Source: Gammaproteobacteria bacterium (GTDB lineage: Bacteria > Pseudomonadota > Gammaproteobacteria > UBA9214). Taken from it: a DNA stretch of 5,025 nucleotides. The stretch is taken from the NCBI GenBank assembly GCA_030635865.1, contig DAOVYA010000154.1, positions 1 through 5,025 on the forward strand. The letters are read 5' to 3'. A model generated the notes under the pieces. It searched no databases and had not been told where the DNA came from. It was given only the letters and a program-made list of their open reading frames with translations. This document shows positions 1 to 5,025 of this stretch, in pieces; position 1 is the first letter of the stretch; every line of letters starts with the position of its first letter. A program made the position numbers and the translations under genes.

Positions 1-254
1 GCAAAAGCCATTGCTTCCTGCTGTGCAGCATCACGTTTGCCGCTCGCACACAGGGATTTCATTTCGGCTTCTACCTTGTTTGCCCGTTGTTCAAACTCCT
101 TCATCCGGGATTGATCAATGCCCTGCATGCAATTTTGCATTTCCTGCATTTGTTGCCTCATGTTTTGCATATCACTTTCACTCATCCCCTGGTAGTTCTG
201 GGCGATGGCCGTTAAAGGTAATAACAGGGTAAGAATACCCGATAGTATTTTCAT
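1..254 (-). CDS. Small secreted Met/Gln-rich protein, C-terminus cut by window edge
   Basis: This is the 5' part of a gene running off the left edge: 84 complete codons plus two bases, with no stop. The ATG at 254-252 follows an AGGAG Shine-Dalgarno site 8 nt upstream on the minus strand. Residues 1-18 form a signal peptide (MKILSG, a Leu-rich core, then LTAIAQ), predicted to be cut near Ala18. The mature part is helical and polar, with a Met/Gln-rich run at about 29-44 (QNMRQQMQEMQ) that looks like a coiled coil. It has two cysteines, C42 and C69, that could form a disulfide in the periplasm. The gene starts 47 bp after the aldo/keto reductase stop on the same strand, with no clear terminator between, so it is probably the third gene of that operon. 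I do not recognise a named family; function is unknown. The frame is well supported by the ribosome site and signal peptide. Confidence 0.8.
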   Translation of the reverse strand, partial: MKILSGILTLLLPLTAIAQNYQGMSESDMQNMRQQMQEMQNCMQGIDQSRMKEFEQRANKVEAEMKSLCASGKRDAAQQEAMAF

Positions 255-301
255 AATTTCTTCTCCTCGTGGGATACGTGGGATGGATAAAGGGTGCCCC
301 T

Positions 302-1225
302 CTACGCCCCGTTGAAATACGCCAACATCCGCGCCCGCATCCGCGCATCAGGCAAGCGCCCAAACCCCGCTCCCATATTGTCCAGCATATGATGCACCCT
401 GGTGGTGGCCGGTATGACGCAGGTCACGGCGGGATGGGAGATGATGAACTTCAAAAAGAATTGACCCCAGCTGGCGCAGTCGCATTCGGCCGACCAGTCC
501 GGTAGCGCCTTTCCCTTTACCGCGCGGAACAGTTCGCCCTTTTGGTAGGGGCGGTTGACCAGTACCGCCGTGCCGCGCTCGGCGGCCAGGGGCAGGAGAC
601 GTTTTTCCACTTCGCGGTCGGCGATGTTGTAACTGAGCTGCACGAAATCGAAGTCTTCCAGTTCCAGGGCCGTTTCCAGTTCCTCGTGAAAGCGGCCGTG
701 CGACGTGGTGATGCCTATGTAGCGAATCCTGCCTTGCTCCTTCCAGTCCTTGAGGGTTTCGAGGTGTACCTGCCAGTCCCGCAGGTTGTGGATCTGCATG
801 AGATCGAAGCGTTTCACCCCCATGCGCTGCATGGATTGTTGCATCTGTTCGATACCGGCCTGCTTGCCGTCGGTCCAGACCTTGGTGGCGGCAAACAAAC
901 GGTCTTTGTTGGTGGTGGTTTTCAGCAGATCGCCGAGGACCTGTTCGGCGCTGCCGTACATGGGGGAGGAATCGATCAGCGCGCCGCCCTGGTCGAAGAA
1001 GGTCTGTAGCACGGGGGCCAGCTGTGCCCGTGCGCCGGCATCGTCCCTCGCATCAAAGGTACGGGACGAGCCCATGCCGATGACAGGCAACTGCTCGCCG
1101 CTGGCGGGGATGGCCTTTTTAATCAGTGGGCGGTCACCGGCCCATAGCCAGCGGGGCCATGTGACGGCTCCCGCAGCCACGGCACAACTACCCTTTAAAA
1201 ACGTTCTGCGCTTGATCGTTTTCAT
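302..1225 (-). CDS. Tat-exported aldo/keto reductase
   Basis: The 307-residue protein starts with a twin-arginine signal (KRRTFLKG at residues 5-12, a hydrophobic stretch from about 13 to 22, then a likely cut near Ala29). It is therefore predicted to fold in the cytoplasm, perhaps with NADP(H) bound, and then be exported. The rest is an aldo/keto reductase TIM barrel. The catalytic tetrad is visible: Asp85 (ALIDSSPMYG), Tyr90, Lys115 (AATKVW) and His146 (MQIHNL). The C-terminal cofactor-binding segment VIPATTRVHHMLDNMGAG (270-287) matches the family's usual IPGT..xxHlxeN pattern. The family reduces carbonyls with NAD(P)H; the substrate cannot be read from sequence. The start ATG overlaps the stop of the upstream carrier gene (ATGA), and GGAG lies about 10 nt upstream, so the two are translationally coupled. 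A small secreted protein gene follows 47 bp downstream. Family assignment is firm; export is strongly suggested but not proven. Confidence 0.93.
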   Translation of the reverse strand: MKTIKRRTFLKGSCAVAAGAVTWPRWLWAGDRPLIKKAIPASGEQLPVIGMGSSRTFDARDDAGARAQLAPVLQTFFDQGGALIDSSPMYGSAEQVLGDLLKTTTNKDRLFAATKVWTDGKQAGIEQMQQSMQRMGVKRFDLMQIHNLRDWQVHLETLKDWKEQGRIRYIGITTSHGRFHEELETALELEDFDFVQLSYNIADREVEKRLLPLAAERGTAVLVNRPYQKGELFRAVKGKALPDWSAECDCASWGQFFLKFIISHPAVTCVIPATTRVHHMLDNMGAGFGRLPDARMRARMLAYFNGA

Positions 1226-2529
1226 GCTGATTTCTCCTCTGTTTCCTGCGCTGCAAGCACGGACTGTTGTTTACCCAGCCGATAGGCGACCCCGGCCCAG
1301 ACTGCCGCCAGCGGCACCGCGATGAAGGCGATCGCGGACAGGCTCAGCCCCAGCAGGCGCAATCCATCATAGGCCCAGGCGCTGACCGCATCGCCGCCGC
1401 GATAGACCACGGTGTCGATAAAGTTTTTGGCCTTGTACTTCTCCTCCCGGCCCAGCACTACGTAGAGCATCTCCCGGGCGGGGCGCATGATGGCGTAGTT
1501 ACCCGCGCGCCGGATGACCTGCACCACCACCAGCACCGCCAGTACCGGCGCAAACCCGATGACCAGGAAACCGGCGCCCAGCAGCAATGGTATCAATGCC
1601 AGCGTCACCGGCAGACCCAGCCATTTGACCAGGCGCCCGGTCAGCAGTACCTGGATCAGGATGGTGAGGCTGTTGACCGCCAGGTCAATACCGGCGAACA
1701 CCGCGGTGCGGGCTGCCGGATCGGCGAAACTGTCCCGCACGATCTGCGCCTGCTGAAAGTATAGGAAAGTTGCCAGGGTGGTGAACAGCAACATCAGCAG
1801 GCAGATGCCCAGCAGATAGGGCGAGCGCAGCACCAGTTTCACACCGGCGAACAGGCTTCCGCCCAGTGCTGAATCGGCTGCTGCATCCGCCATGGCGCCG
1901 GTTTCCGCTGCAGCCGTGACCCGCTCTTTCCAGGCGATTAAACGATAAATGCACAACAAGGCCCAGCCCAGACACAGGGCCGAGATCAGCAGCAGGTTGG
2001 CGGGCCCCAGGGACAGGGCAAGACTTGCCGTCAGCAGCGGGCCTGTGATGGCCCCGGCGCTGCCGCCGGCGGCGATGAAGCCGAACAGGCGCCTGGCCTG
2101 CCGGTTGCTGAACAGGTCCGCCATGAAGCTCCAGAACACCGACACCACGAACAGGTTGAATACGCTGGCCCAGATAAAGAACGCCCGCGCCACCCAGGCA
2201 TGGGTAACATTGGATCGGAACAGCACAAAAAATATCAGCAGGTTGGCAATGAAAAACAGGTACACAACGGGGAGAAAGTGCCGCCGCCCGAAACGGGAGG
2301 TGACCCAGCCGAACAGAGGCACAATCGCGAGCATGACCACGAAGGTGCCGGTAAACAGCCACTGCAAGTTCTCGACACCACCGGCCACGCCCATTTCATC
2401 GCGCATGGGACGCACGATGTAATAACTGCACAGCAGCGCGAAGAAATAACTGAAGGACCACGACAGTGCACGCAGTTCTTCAGGCTCGACGTCTACCAGG
2501 CGTTTTAGAACTAAAGGGGCCGGATACAT
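1222..2529 (-). CDS. MFS-type carrier, NTP/NDP exchange transporter-like
   Basis: This is a 435-residue inner-membrane protein with about twelve hydrophobic segments, beginning near residues 24-40, 60-76, 85-104, 113-133 and 148-172. The two halves are separated by a polar, Ala-rich loop at about 200-223. Two charged motifs are distinctive: VRPMRDEMG (39-47), and in the second half RRAGNYAIMRPARE (340-353) leading to LGREEKYKAKNFIDT and YRGGD (about 359-380). I associate this pattern with the ATP/ADP translocase-like (COG3202, NTP/NDP exchange) branch often annotated simply as MFS transporter in free-living proteobacteria. Nucleotide transport is not established for such members, so the substrate is open. 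The ATG at 2529 has only a weak AGGG upstream. The stop overlaps the start of the exported aldo/keto reductase by ATGA, so it is the first gene of that operon. It is divergent from the DUF503 gene. General assignment is firm; the subfamily is likely. Confidence 0.88.
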   Translation of the reverse strand: MYPAPLVLKRLVDVEPEELRALSWSFSYFFALLCSYYIVRPMRDEMGVAGGVENLQWLFTGTFVVMLAIVPLFGWVTSRFGRRHFLPVVYLFFIANLLIFFVLFRSNVTHAWVARAFFIWASVFNLFVVSVFWSFMADLFSNRQARRLFGFIAAGGSAGAITGPLLTASLALSLGPANLLLISALCLGWALLCIYRLIAWKERVTAAAETGAMADAAADSALGGSLFAGVKLVLRSPYLLGICLLMLLFTTLATFLYFQQAQIVRDSFADPAARTAVFAGIDLAVNSLTILIQVLLTGRLVKWLGLPVTLALIPLLLGAGFLVIGFAPVLAVLVVVQVIRRAGNYAIMRPAREMLYVVLGREEKYKAKNFIDTVVYRGGDAVSAWAYDGLRLLGLSLSAIAFIAVPLAAVWAGVAYRLGKQQSVLAAQETEEKSA

Positions 2530-2586
2530 TTTTTTGCCCTGGCCGAAACAGGTATACTGTATCCTGATTCCCGGCCTGTCGATACC
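2530..2586. promoter_or_regulatory. Short divergent promoter region
   Basis: Only 57 bp separate the divergent starts of the carrier operon and the DUF503 gene, so both promoters must sit here or inside the coding ends. On the plus strand TATACT (2553-2558) is a near-consensus -10 box, 28 nt before the GTG start. No good -35 lies at normal distance: TTGCCC (2534-2539) leaves only 13 nt, while a T-run at about 2530-2535 gives normal spacing but a poor match. The core GTATAC (2552-2557) is self-complementary, so the same bases could also serve as a -10 (TATACC) for the minus strand, making the two directions compete. This is inferred from sequence only. Confidence 0.45.
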
Positions 2587-2883
2587 GTGCCAGATCCAGA
2601 TATTTTCATCTCCCTGCTCACCATAGAACTGATGATTCCATGGGCCCGGTCCCTAAAGGACAAGCGCAGTGCCGTGCGCGGACTGAAGGATCGTCTGCGT
2701 TCCCGTTTCAACGCCTCGGTTGCCGAGGTGGCCTATGAGGACAAGTGGCAACGGGCGGTAATAGCTGTCTGTATCCTTGGTAGTGATAGGCGGCAGCTGG
2801 AATCGAGCATGACCAAGATCCGTCAGCTGTGCGCAGAGGCCAAAGACTTGCAGATAGCTGATATGCATCAGCAATGGTTGTAA
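2587..2883 (+). CDS. DUF503 family protein (YlxP-like)
   Basis: The 98-residue protein matches the DUF503 family in length and pattern. It opens with a beta strand (ISLLTIELMIP, 8-18), then the signature ARSLKDKR (20-27), a helix with RGLKDRLRSRFNASVAEVAYEDKWQRA (31-57), a second strand (VIAVCILGSD) and a C-terminal helix. The family is small, cytoplasmic and of poorly known role; in many bacteria it lies near infB and rbfA and has been linked loosely to ribosome maturation, but those genes are not in this window. I chose the GTG at 2587 because it sits just before the conserved first strand. No clear Shine-Dalgarno site precedes it and no in-frame ATG is available nearby. The gene is divergent from the carrier operon and is followed by a palindromic element that may end its transcript. 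Confidence 0.88.
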   Translation: MPDPDIFISLLTIELMIPWARSLKDKRSAVRGLKDRLRSRFNASVAEVAYEDKWQRAVIAVCILGSDRRQLESSMTKIRQLCAEAKDLQIADMHQQWL

Positions 2884-2905
2884 GGTAAAAAAAGAAAAAG
2901 TAAAG

Positions 2906-2976
2906 AATAGGGGACAGACCACGTTTTTTTAGTAAGATTTGATAGGTTTTATGAATAAACGTGGTCTGTCCCTATT
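2906..2976. repeat. Palindromic REP-like element, 16-bp perfect arms
   Basis: Left arm gggacagaccacgttt (2911-2926) is the exact reverse complement of 2957-2972. After a one-base bulge (G2910) the pairing continues with aata (2906-2909) against tatt (2973-2976). The central 30 nt (2927-2956) are AT-rich and contain no gene. The arm sequence 'ggggacagaccacg' is one I associate with palindromes flanking IS200-like Y1/REP-associated tyrosine transposases in proteobacteria, so this is probably a mobilised non-autonomous copy. It lies 23 bp after the DUF503 stop and ends with TATTTTT (2973-2979), so the long hairpin could also act as a terminator, although the 30-nt loop is large for one. The palindrome is directly visible; the origin is inferred. 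Confidence 0.85.
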
Positions 2977-3029
2977 TTTCCCATCAAATATTTCCAGTTG
3001 GGATGGCGGCGCAGGGATCGGGATTTTGC

Positions 3030-3034
3030 GGGAG
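3030..3034 (+). promoter_or_regulatory. Ribosome binding site of the GAF/HD-GYP gene
   Basis: GGGAG lies 6 nt before the ATG at 3041 and fixes that start over the later in-frame ATG at codon 26. No convincing sigma-70 promoter was found in the 64 bp between the palindrome and this gene. Confidence 0.65.
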
Positions 3035-3040
3035 TGATAA

Positions 3041-4168
3041 ATGATTGAACATATAGATACACTGGACAGCCTCAACAAGCATGCCCCGATAAAAGATAAA
3101 CTGGTCAGTGCTCATATGACGATCAAAAAGAGCCTGCCGTTTATCGCACGCATTGCGATTGCACTTTACGATCCAGAAACCCGTGTTTTGAAAACCTTTC
3201 TACATAGTAGCGAAGATGATAACCCGCTGGAAAACTACCAGGCATTGATCGATGATGCACCATCGCTTAAAAAGATCCTCGATAAAGGCCTGCCTCGCGT
3301 CATCAACAATATGCTGACTTTTGATGACGGGAGTAAAGAGCATACCAGGCGCATAGGCCGCGTCGGTTACGCTGCCAGCTATACCATGCCAATGTTCAAC
3401 GACGGGGACTTTCTCGGTTTTGTCTTTTTTAATTCCATGGAACCCGACGTATTCAACGAACAGGCGCTAAACCAGATCGATATTTTCGGGCACATGGTTT
3501 CCTTGATGATCATCAAGGAAATATCCACCATTAAAACCCTGGCTGCTGCATTAAGAACCACGGGAAGAATTACCCATCTGCGCGATCCGGAAACCGGATC
3601 CCACCTCGACCGCATGTCCCGTTACAGTCGAATGATTGCCAGCGCACTGGCAGATAAATACGAACTCAAGGATGACTACATCGAACATATTTTCATGTTT
3701 TCTCCATTACACGATATTGGCAAGATCGGTATCCCGGATAACATTCTCATGAAACCCGGAAAACTCGATCATGAGGAAATGGAGGTCATGAAGTCACATA
3801 CTGTCAAAGGCAGGGAAATCGTCGACGAGATTCTGAATAACTTCGGCCTGGACGGCATTGATTACGTCAATATCTTGAGAAACATTGCCGAATTCCACCA
3901 TGAGTCGGTCAATGGTGCAGGTTACCCTTCCGGAATAACGGGTGACCAGATTCCACTTGAGGCAAGGATTGTTGCCGTGGCCGATATTTTCGATGCGCTG
4001 ACCAGCAAAAGGCCTTACAAGGAGGCGTGGACCAATGAAGCCGCAATTGAAACACTGAAACAACTGGCAGGCGAGAAGCTCGACCGTGATTGCGTAGATG
4101 CATTATCCGACAATATGGAAGAGGTCGAAAATATACAGCAATTCTTTAAAGAAAATATCTACGGCTAG
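3041..4168 (+). CDS. GAF plus HD-GYP cyclic-di-GMP phosphodiesterase candidate
   Basis: A soluble 375-residue protein with no signal peptide or membrane segment. Residues about 10-160 form a GAF-like sensor domain (RIAIALYDPETRVL, then YTMPMFNDGDFLGFVFFNS). From about 165 it is an HD-GYP domain. Visible motifs are the E184-xxx-H188 pair (PETGSHLDRM), HDIGKIGIPD (224-233: His224, Asp225, Lys228), His253, HHES (His286, His287), NGAGYP (291-296), Asp315 in AVADIFDALTSKRPYK. By comparison with the characterised Persephonella HD-GYP enzyme, these cover the usual metal ligands, including the Glu tied to a three-metal site, so hydrolysis of c-di-GMP is likely. The odd point is Asn291, where most HD-GYP proteins have Asp (DGxGYP). 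The GAF domain presumably binds a small ligand that tunes activity; the ligand is unknown. It appears to be a single-gene unit, ended by the hairpin at 4200-4240. Confidence 0.93.
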   Translation: MIEHIDTLDSLNKHAPIKDKLVSAHMTIKKSLPFIARIAIALYDPETRVLKTFLHSSEDDNPLENYQALIDDAPSLKKILDKGLPRVINNMLTFDDGSKEHTRRIGRVGYAASYTMPMFNDGDFLGFVFFNSMEPDVFNEQALNQIDIFGHMVSLMIIKEISTIKTLAAALRTTGRITHLRDPETGSHLDRMSRYSRMIASALADKYELKDDYIEHIFMFSPLHDIGKIGIPDNILMKPGKLDHEEMEVMKSHTVKGREIVDEILNNFGLDGIDYVNILRNIAEFHHESVNGAGYPSGITGDQIPLEARIVAVADIFDALTSKRPYKEAWTNEAAIETLKQLAGEKLDRDCVDALSDNMEEVENIQQFFKENIYG

Positions 4169-4199
4169 GTTCGGGCGCAGGAACAATTAATATGCAAAT

Positions 4200-4240
4200 A
4201 AGGGGACGGAGGGAATAAAACTTAATCCCTCCGTCGCCTT
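4200..4240. terminator. Palindromic hairpin, likely bidirectional terminator
   Basis: The arms gacggaggga (4205-4214) and tccctccgtc (4226-4235) pair perfectly. After one G-G mismatch (4204/4236), aagg (4200-4203) pairs with cctt (4237-4240). Inside, taa/tta (4216-4218, 4222-4224) extends the stem, leaving a tiny loop. A TTTT run (4239-4242) follows on the plus strand, and the minus strand continues into TTATTT. It lies 31 bp after the HD-GYP stop and 28 bp after the convergent hemerythrin-like stop, so it can serve both. Its head, aataaggggac, resembles that of the palindrome at 2906, so it may also derive from a REP-type element. Confidence 0.75.
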
Positions 4241-4247
4241 TTCATGT

Positions 4248-4263
4248 CTGATCCCTTGATCAG
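4248..4263. repeat. Small perfect hairpin
   Basis: CTGATC (4248-4253) and GATCAG (4258-4263) are exact reverse complements around a 4-nt loop, starting 5 bp after the hemerythrin-like stop codon. No U-run follows on the minus strand, so it is unlikely to terminate alone; it may protect the 3' end of the transcript or simply be chance. Confidence 0.4.
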
Positions 4264-4268
4264 GATTC

Positions 4269-4715
4269 TTATGTCTTCGCAGTCTCGCCACTAAGTTCCC
4301 GGACCAGGGGGTAGAGTTTCTCCGTTTCGTTCTGTATACGCTCGAGCACCAGGTTAAACATTTCTTCTGACTCCTTGAGGAACTGGCCATGATTGGCGAT
4401 AGTCAGGGTGTCGGCCTTTTTCCGCGGACACCAGGCCTTGGTATAGGTCGCCATGATCTTTTTGATCTCCTGCGAGCCGGACATGAAATTTTTCGCCAGT
4501 TGCTGGGTTTCGTGATCCTCGTGCGTCAGCAGCTTTCTGTAGAGATTCCGGTCGACGGTATCGATGTGATGTTTGACCTTTTCTGTATAGCGGTAGAAAA
4601 GTTCACAGCATGTCCCGGTGTCACACATGGACCGATCCTTGAACAGGTAGAGCAATACGTTGGAGAGTTCCGTGATGTCGTGGTTCTCGGCATGTAATTC
4701 TTCATAGGTAATCAT
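4269..4715 (-). CDS. Hemerythrin-like (HHE) four-helix protein
   Basis: The 148-residue protein is all-helical and soluble. Four helices can be drawn at about 3-27 (with His8 and His12), 37-63 (HHIDTVDRNLYRKLL; His49, His50, Asp55), 65-95 (His65, His68) and 107-140 (His109, then RIQNETEKLYPLV). Helices two and four fit the hemerythrin pattern H-I-x-x-E-E-x-x-L-(F/Y)-P well, but the ligand set is imperfect. In helix four Arg126 stands where His is expected, with Glu130 kept; in helix two Val54 stands where the first Glu is expected, with Asp55 next to it. It may bind a di-iron site with substituted ligands, or have lost metal. Cysteines C31, C36, C37 and C96 add possible redox or metal residues. 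Hemerythrin-like proteins bind O2 or respond to NO, or repair iron clusters; no specific role can be given here. The start has AAGGA 7 nt upstream. It is convergent with the HD-GYP gene. Confidence 0.72.
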   Translation of the reverse strand: MITYEELHAENHDITELSNVLLYLFKDRSMCDTGTCCELFYRYTEKVKHHIDTVDRNLYRKLLTHEDHETQQLAKNFMSGSQEIKKIMATYTKAWCPRKKADTLTIANHGQFLKESEEMFNLVLERIQNETEKLYPLVRELSGETAKT

Positions 4716-4723
4716 TTCAAAAT

Positions 4724-4728
4724 CCTTT
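4724..4728 (-). promoter_or_regulatory. Ribosome binding site of the hemerythrin-like gene
   Basis: AAGGA on the minus strand lies 7 nt before the ATG at 4715 and supports that start. Farther upstream (about 4770-4800, minus strand) TTGATT and a TAGATA-like hexamer sit 16 nt apart, a weak possible promoter. Confidence 0.6.
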
Positions 4729-4761
4729 CTGGTGGGTTCAGTGTAGGGAGGCTCATAGTGA

Positions 4762-5025
4762 TCTGCATATCTAATAGATTATTATGGCGAATCAAGGAAA
4801 ATTGCAGCTGATATTTATCAAGACGATAGGAATGCTGGGGGATTAATTAGTCCGAAAAAGCTGATAGTTGATGTTATTTCGCGATTTCACATAAAGGTAT
4901 CAGAAAATAGGTGTATATTGCCTGATCAAGAAATAGATGGCGAATTCGTTGATGAATACGTAAAAAGGTATATTTCCGAAGGACATCGAACAACATTAAG
5001 GAGGTCAATCAGAAAGGAAGACGAA
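4762..5025 (+). pseudogene. AT-rich open frame lacking a start, runs off the right edge
   Basis: After a TGA at 4759-4761 the plus-strand frame is open for 88 codons to the window end. It reads like real protein: charged and mixed, for example SRKIAADIYQDDRNAGG, then SPKKLIVDVISRFHIKV and DGEFVDEYVKRYISEGHR. It contains no ATG or GTG, and the first TTG is at codon 53, with no ribosome site. An ATG at 4784 lies in the neighbouring frame and reads MANQGK before stopping at a TAA about 20 codons on; a single-base slip in the AAAA run near 4798 would join it to the open frame. So this is a frameshifted gene, a 5'-truncated remnant, a gene with an unusual start, or a chance ORF. G+C is 38% over 4801-5025 and it uses AGG, AGA and ATA codons often, unlike its neighbours, which hints at foreign origin. 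I recognise no family. Confidence 0.4.
4769..4779. promoter_or_regulatory. Short palindrome in the AT-rich upstream region
   Basis: ATCTA-A-TAGAT is a perfect 11-bp inverted repeat, 54 bp upstream of the hemerythrin-like start. It overlaps the weak -10 candidate of that gene, so it could be an operator, but a repeat this short in AT-rich DNA can occur by chance. Confidence 0.25.

Noticed and set aside
542..1009. Plus-strand open frame of 155 codons opposite the aldo/keto reductase
   Set aside because: It lies wholly antisense to a gene with a complete catalytic tetrad, has no ribosome site and shows no recognisable protein pattern.
1267..1764. Plus-strand open frame of 165 codons, Gln/His-rich
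   Set aside because: Its composition (runs of H, Q, R) is typical of the antisense of a GC-rich membrane protein gene; it is a shadow of the carrier.
1685..2362. Minus-strand 225-codon frame inside the carrier gene
   Set aside because: It is an out-of-frame reading of the carrier, rich in Arg, Gly and Pro, with no domain pattern; the carrier frame has clear membrane segments and family motifs.
2884..2905. A-rich tract after DUF503 as part of a rho-independent terminator
   Set aside because: The tract is A-rich on the plus strand and is not preceded by a GC stem; on the minus strand it would face into the 3' end of a gene.
2653..2922. Minus-strand 89-codon frame starting in the palindrome
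   Set aside because: It is antisense to DUF503 and its N-terminus comes from the repeat arm and A-rich spacer; no ribosome site was seen.
3000..3024. Three GGGAT copies upstream of the HD-GYP gene as possible regulator sites
   Set aside because: Spacing is irregular (14 and 6 nt) and the motif is short in a G-rich stretch, so chance is likely.
3794..4063. Minus-strand frame opposite the HD-GYP domain
   Set aside because: Antisense shadow of the conserved HD-GYP motifs with no support of its own.
4389..4697. Plus-strand 102-codon frame opposite the hemerythrin-like gene
   Set aside because: The minus-strand frame has a good ribosome site and a family pattern; this one has neither.

Overview
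The window looks like chromosomal DNA from a gammaproteobacterium, probably an environmental one. The grounds are a cytoplasmic DUF503 gene, a Tat-exported aldo/keto reductase, a GAF/HD-GYP signalling protein, a hemerythrin-like protein, and 'ggggac...' palindromes of the kind found around REP-associated tyrosine transposases. The taxonomic call is inference. No rRNA, tRNA, CRISPR array, integrase or complete insertion sequence was seen.

Layout: (1) 2529 down to 1, minus strand, is a probable three-gene operon. It starts with a 12-TM-type carrier related to the NTP/NDP exchange (ATP/ADP translocase-like) branch of the major facilitator group. A Tat-signal aldo/keto reductase follows, overlapping the carrier by ATGA. 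Last is a small secreted Met/Gln-rich protein cut by the window edge. (2) 2587-2883, plus strand, is a divergent DUF503 gene with a GTG start and a very short leader. (3) 2884-3040 is an intergenic gap filled mainly by a 71-bp palindromic element with no transposase. (4) 3041-4168, plus strand, encodes a GAF plus HD-GYP cyclic-di-GMP phosphodiesterase candidate that keeps its full set of predicted metal ligands but has an Asn in the DGxGYP position. (5) 4200-4240 is a second, different palindrome that probably terminates transcription from both sides. (6) 4269-4715, minus strand, is a small hemerythrin-like four-helix protein converging on the HD-GYP gene. (7) 4716-5025 is an AT-rich tail (38% G+C over 4801-5025, against about 60% in the carrier gene). 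It has an open plus-strand frame to the window edge but no normal start codon, so it may be a 5'-truncated or frameshifted gene.

Functionally, the left operon pairs an inner-membrane carrier with two exported proteins, which suggests an envelope-located redox or transport process of unknown substrate. The right half pairs a c-di-GMP turnover enzyme with a possible di-iron oxygen/NO-responsive protein, but they are convergent and not in one operon. No obviously new multi-gene system is evident. The most unusual features are the two related-headed palindromes, the exported aldo/keto reductase operon and the start-less AT-rich ORF.
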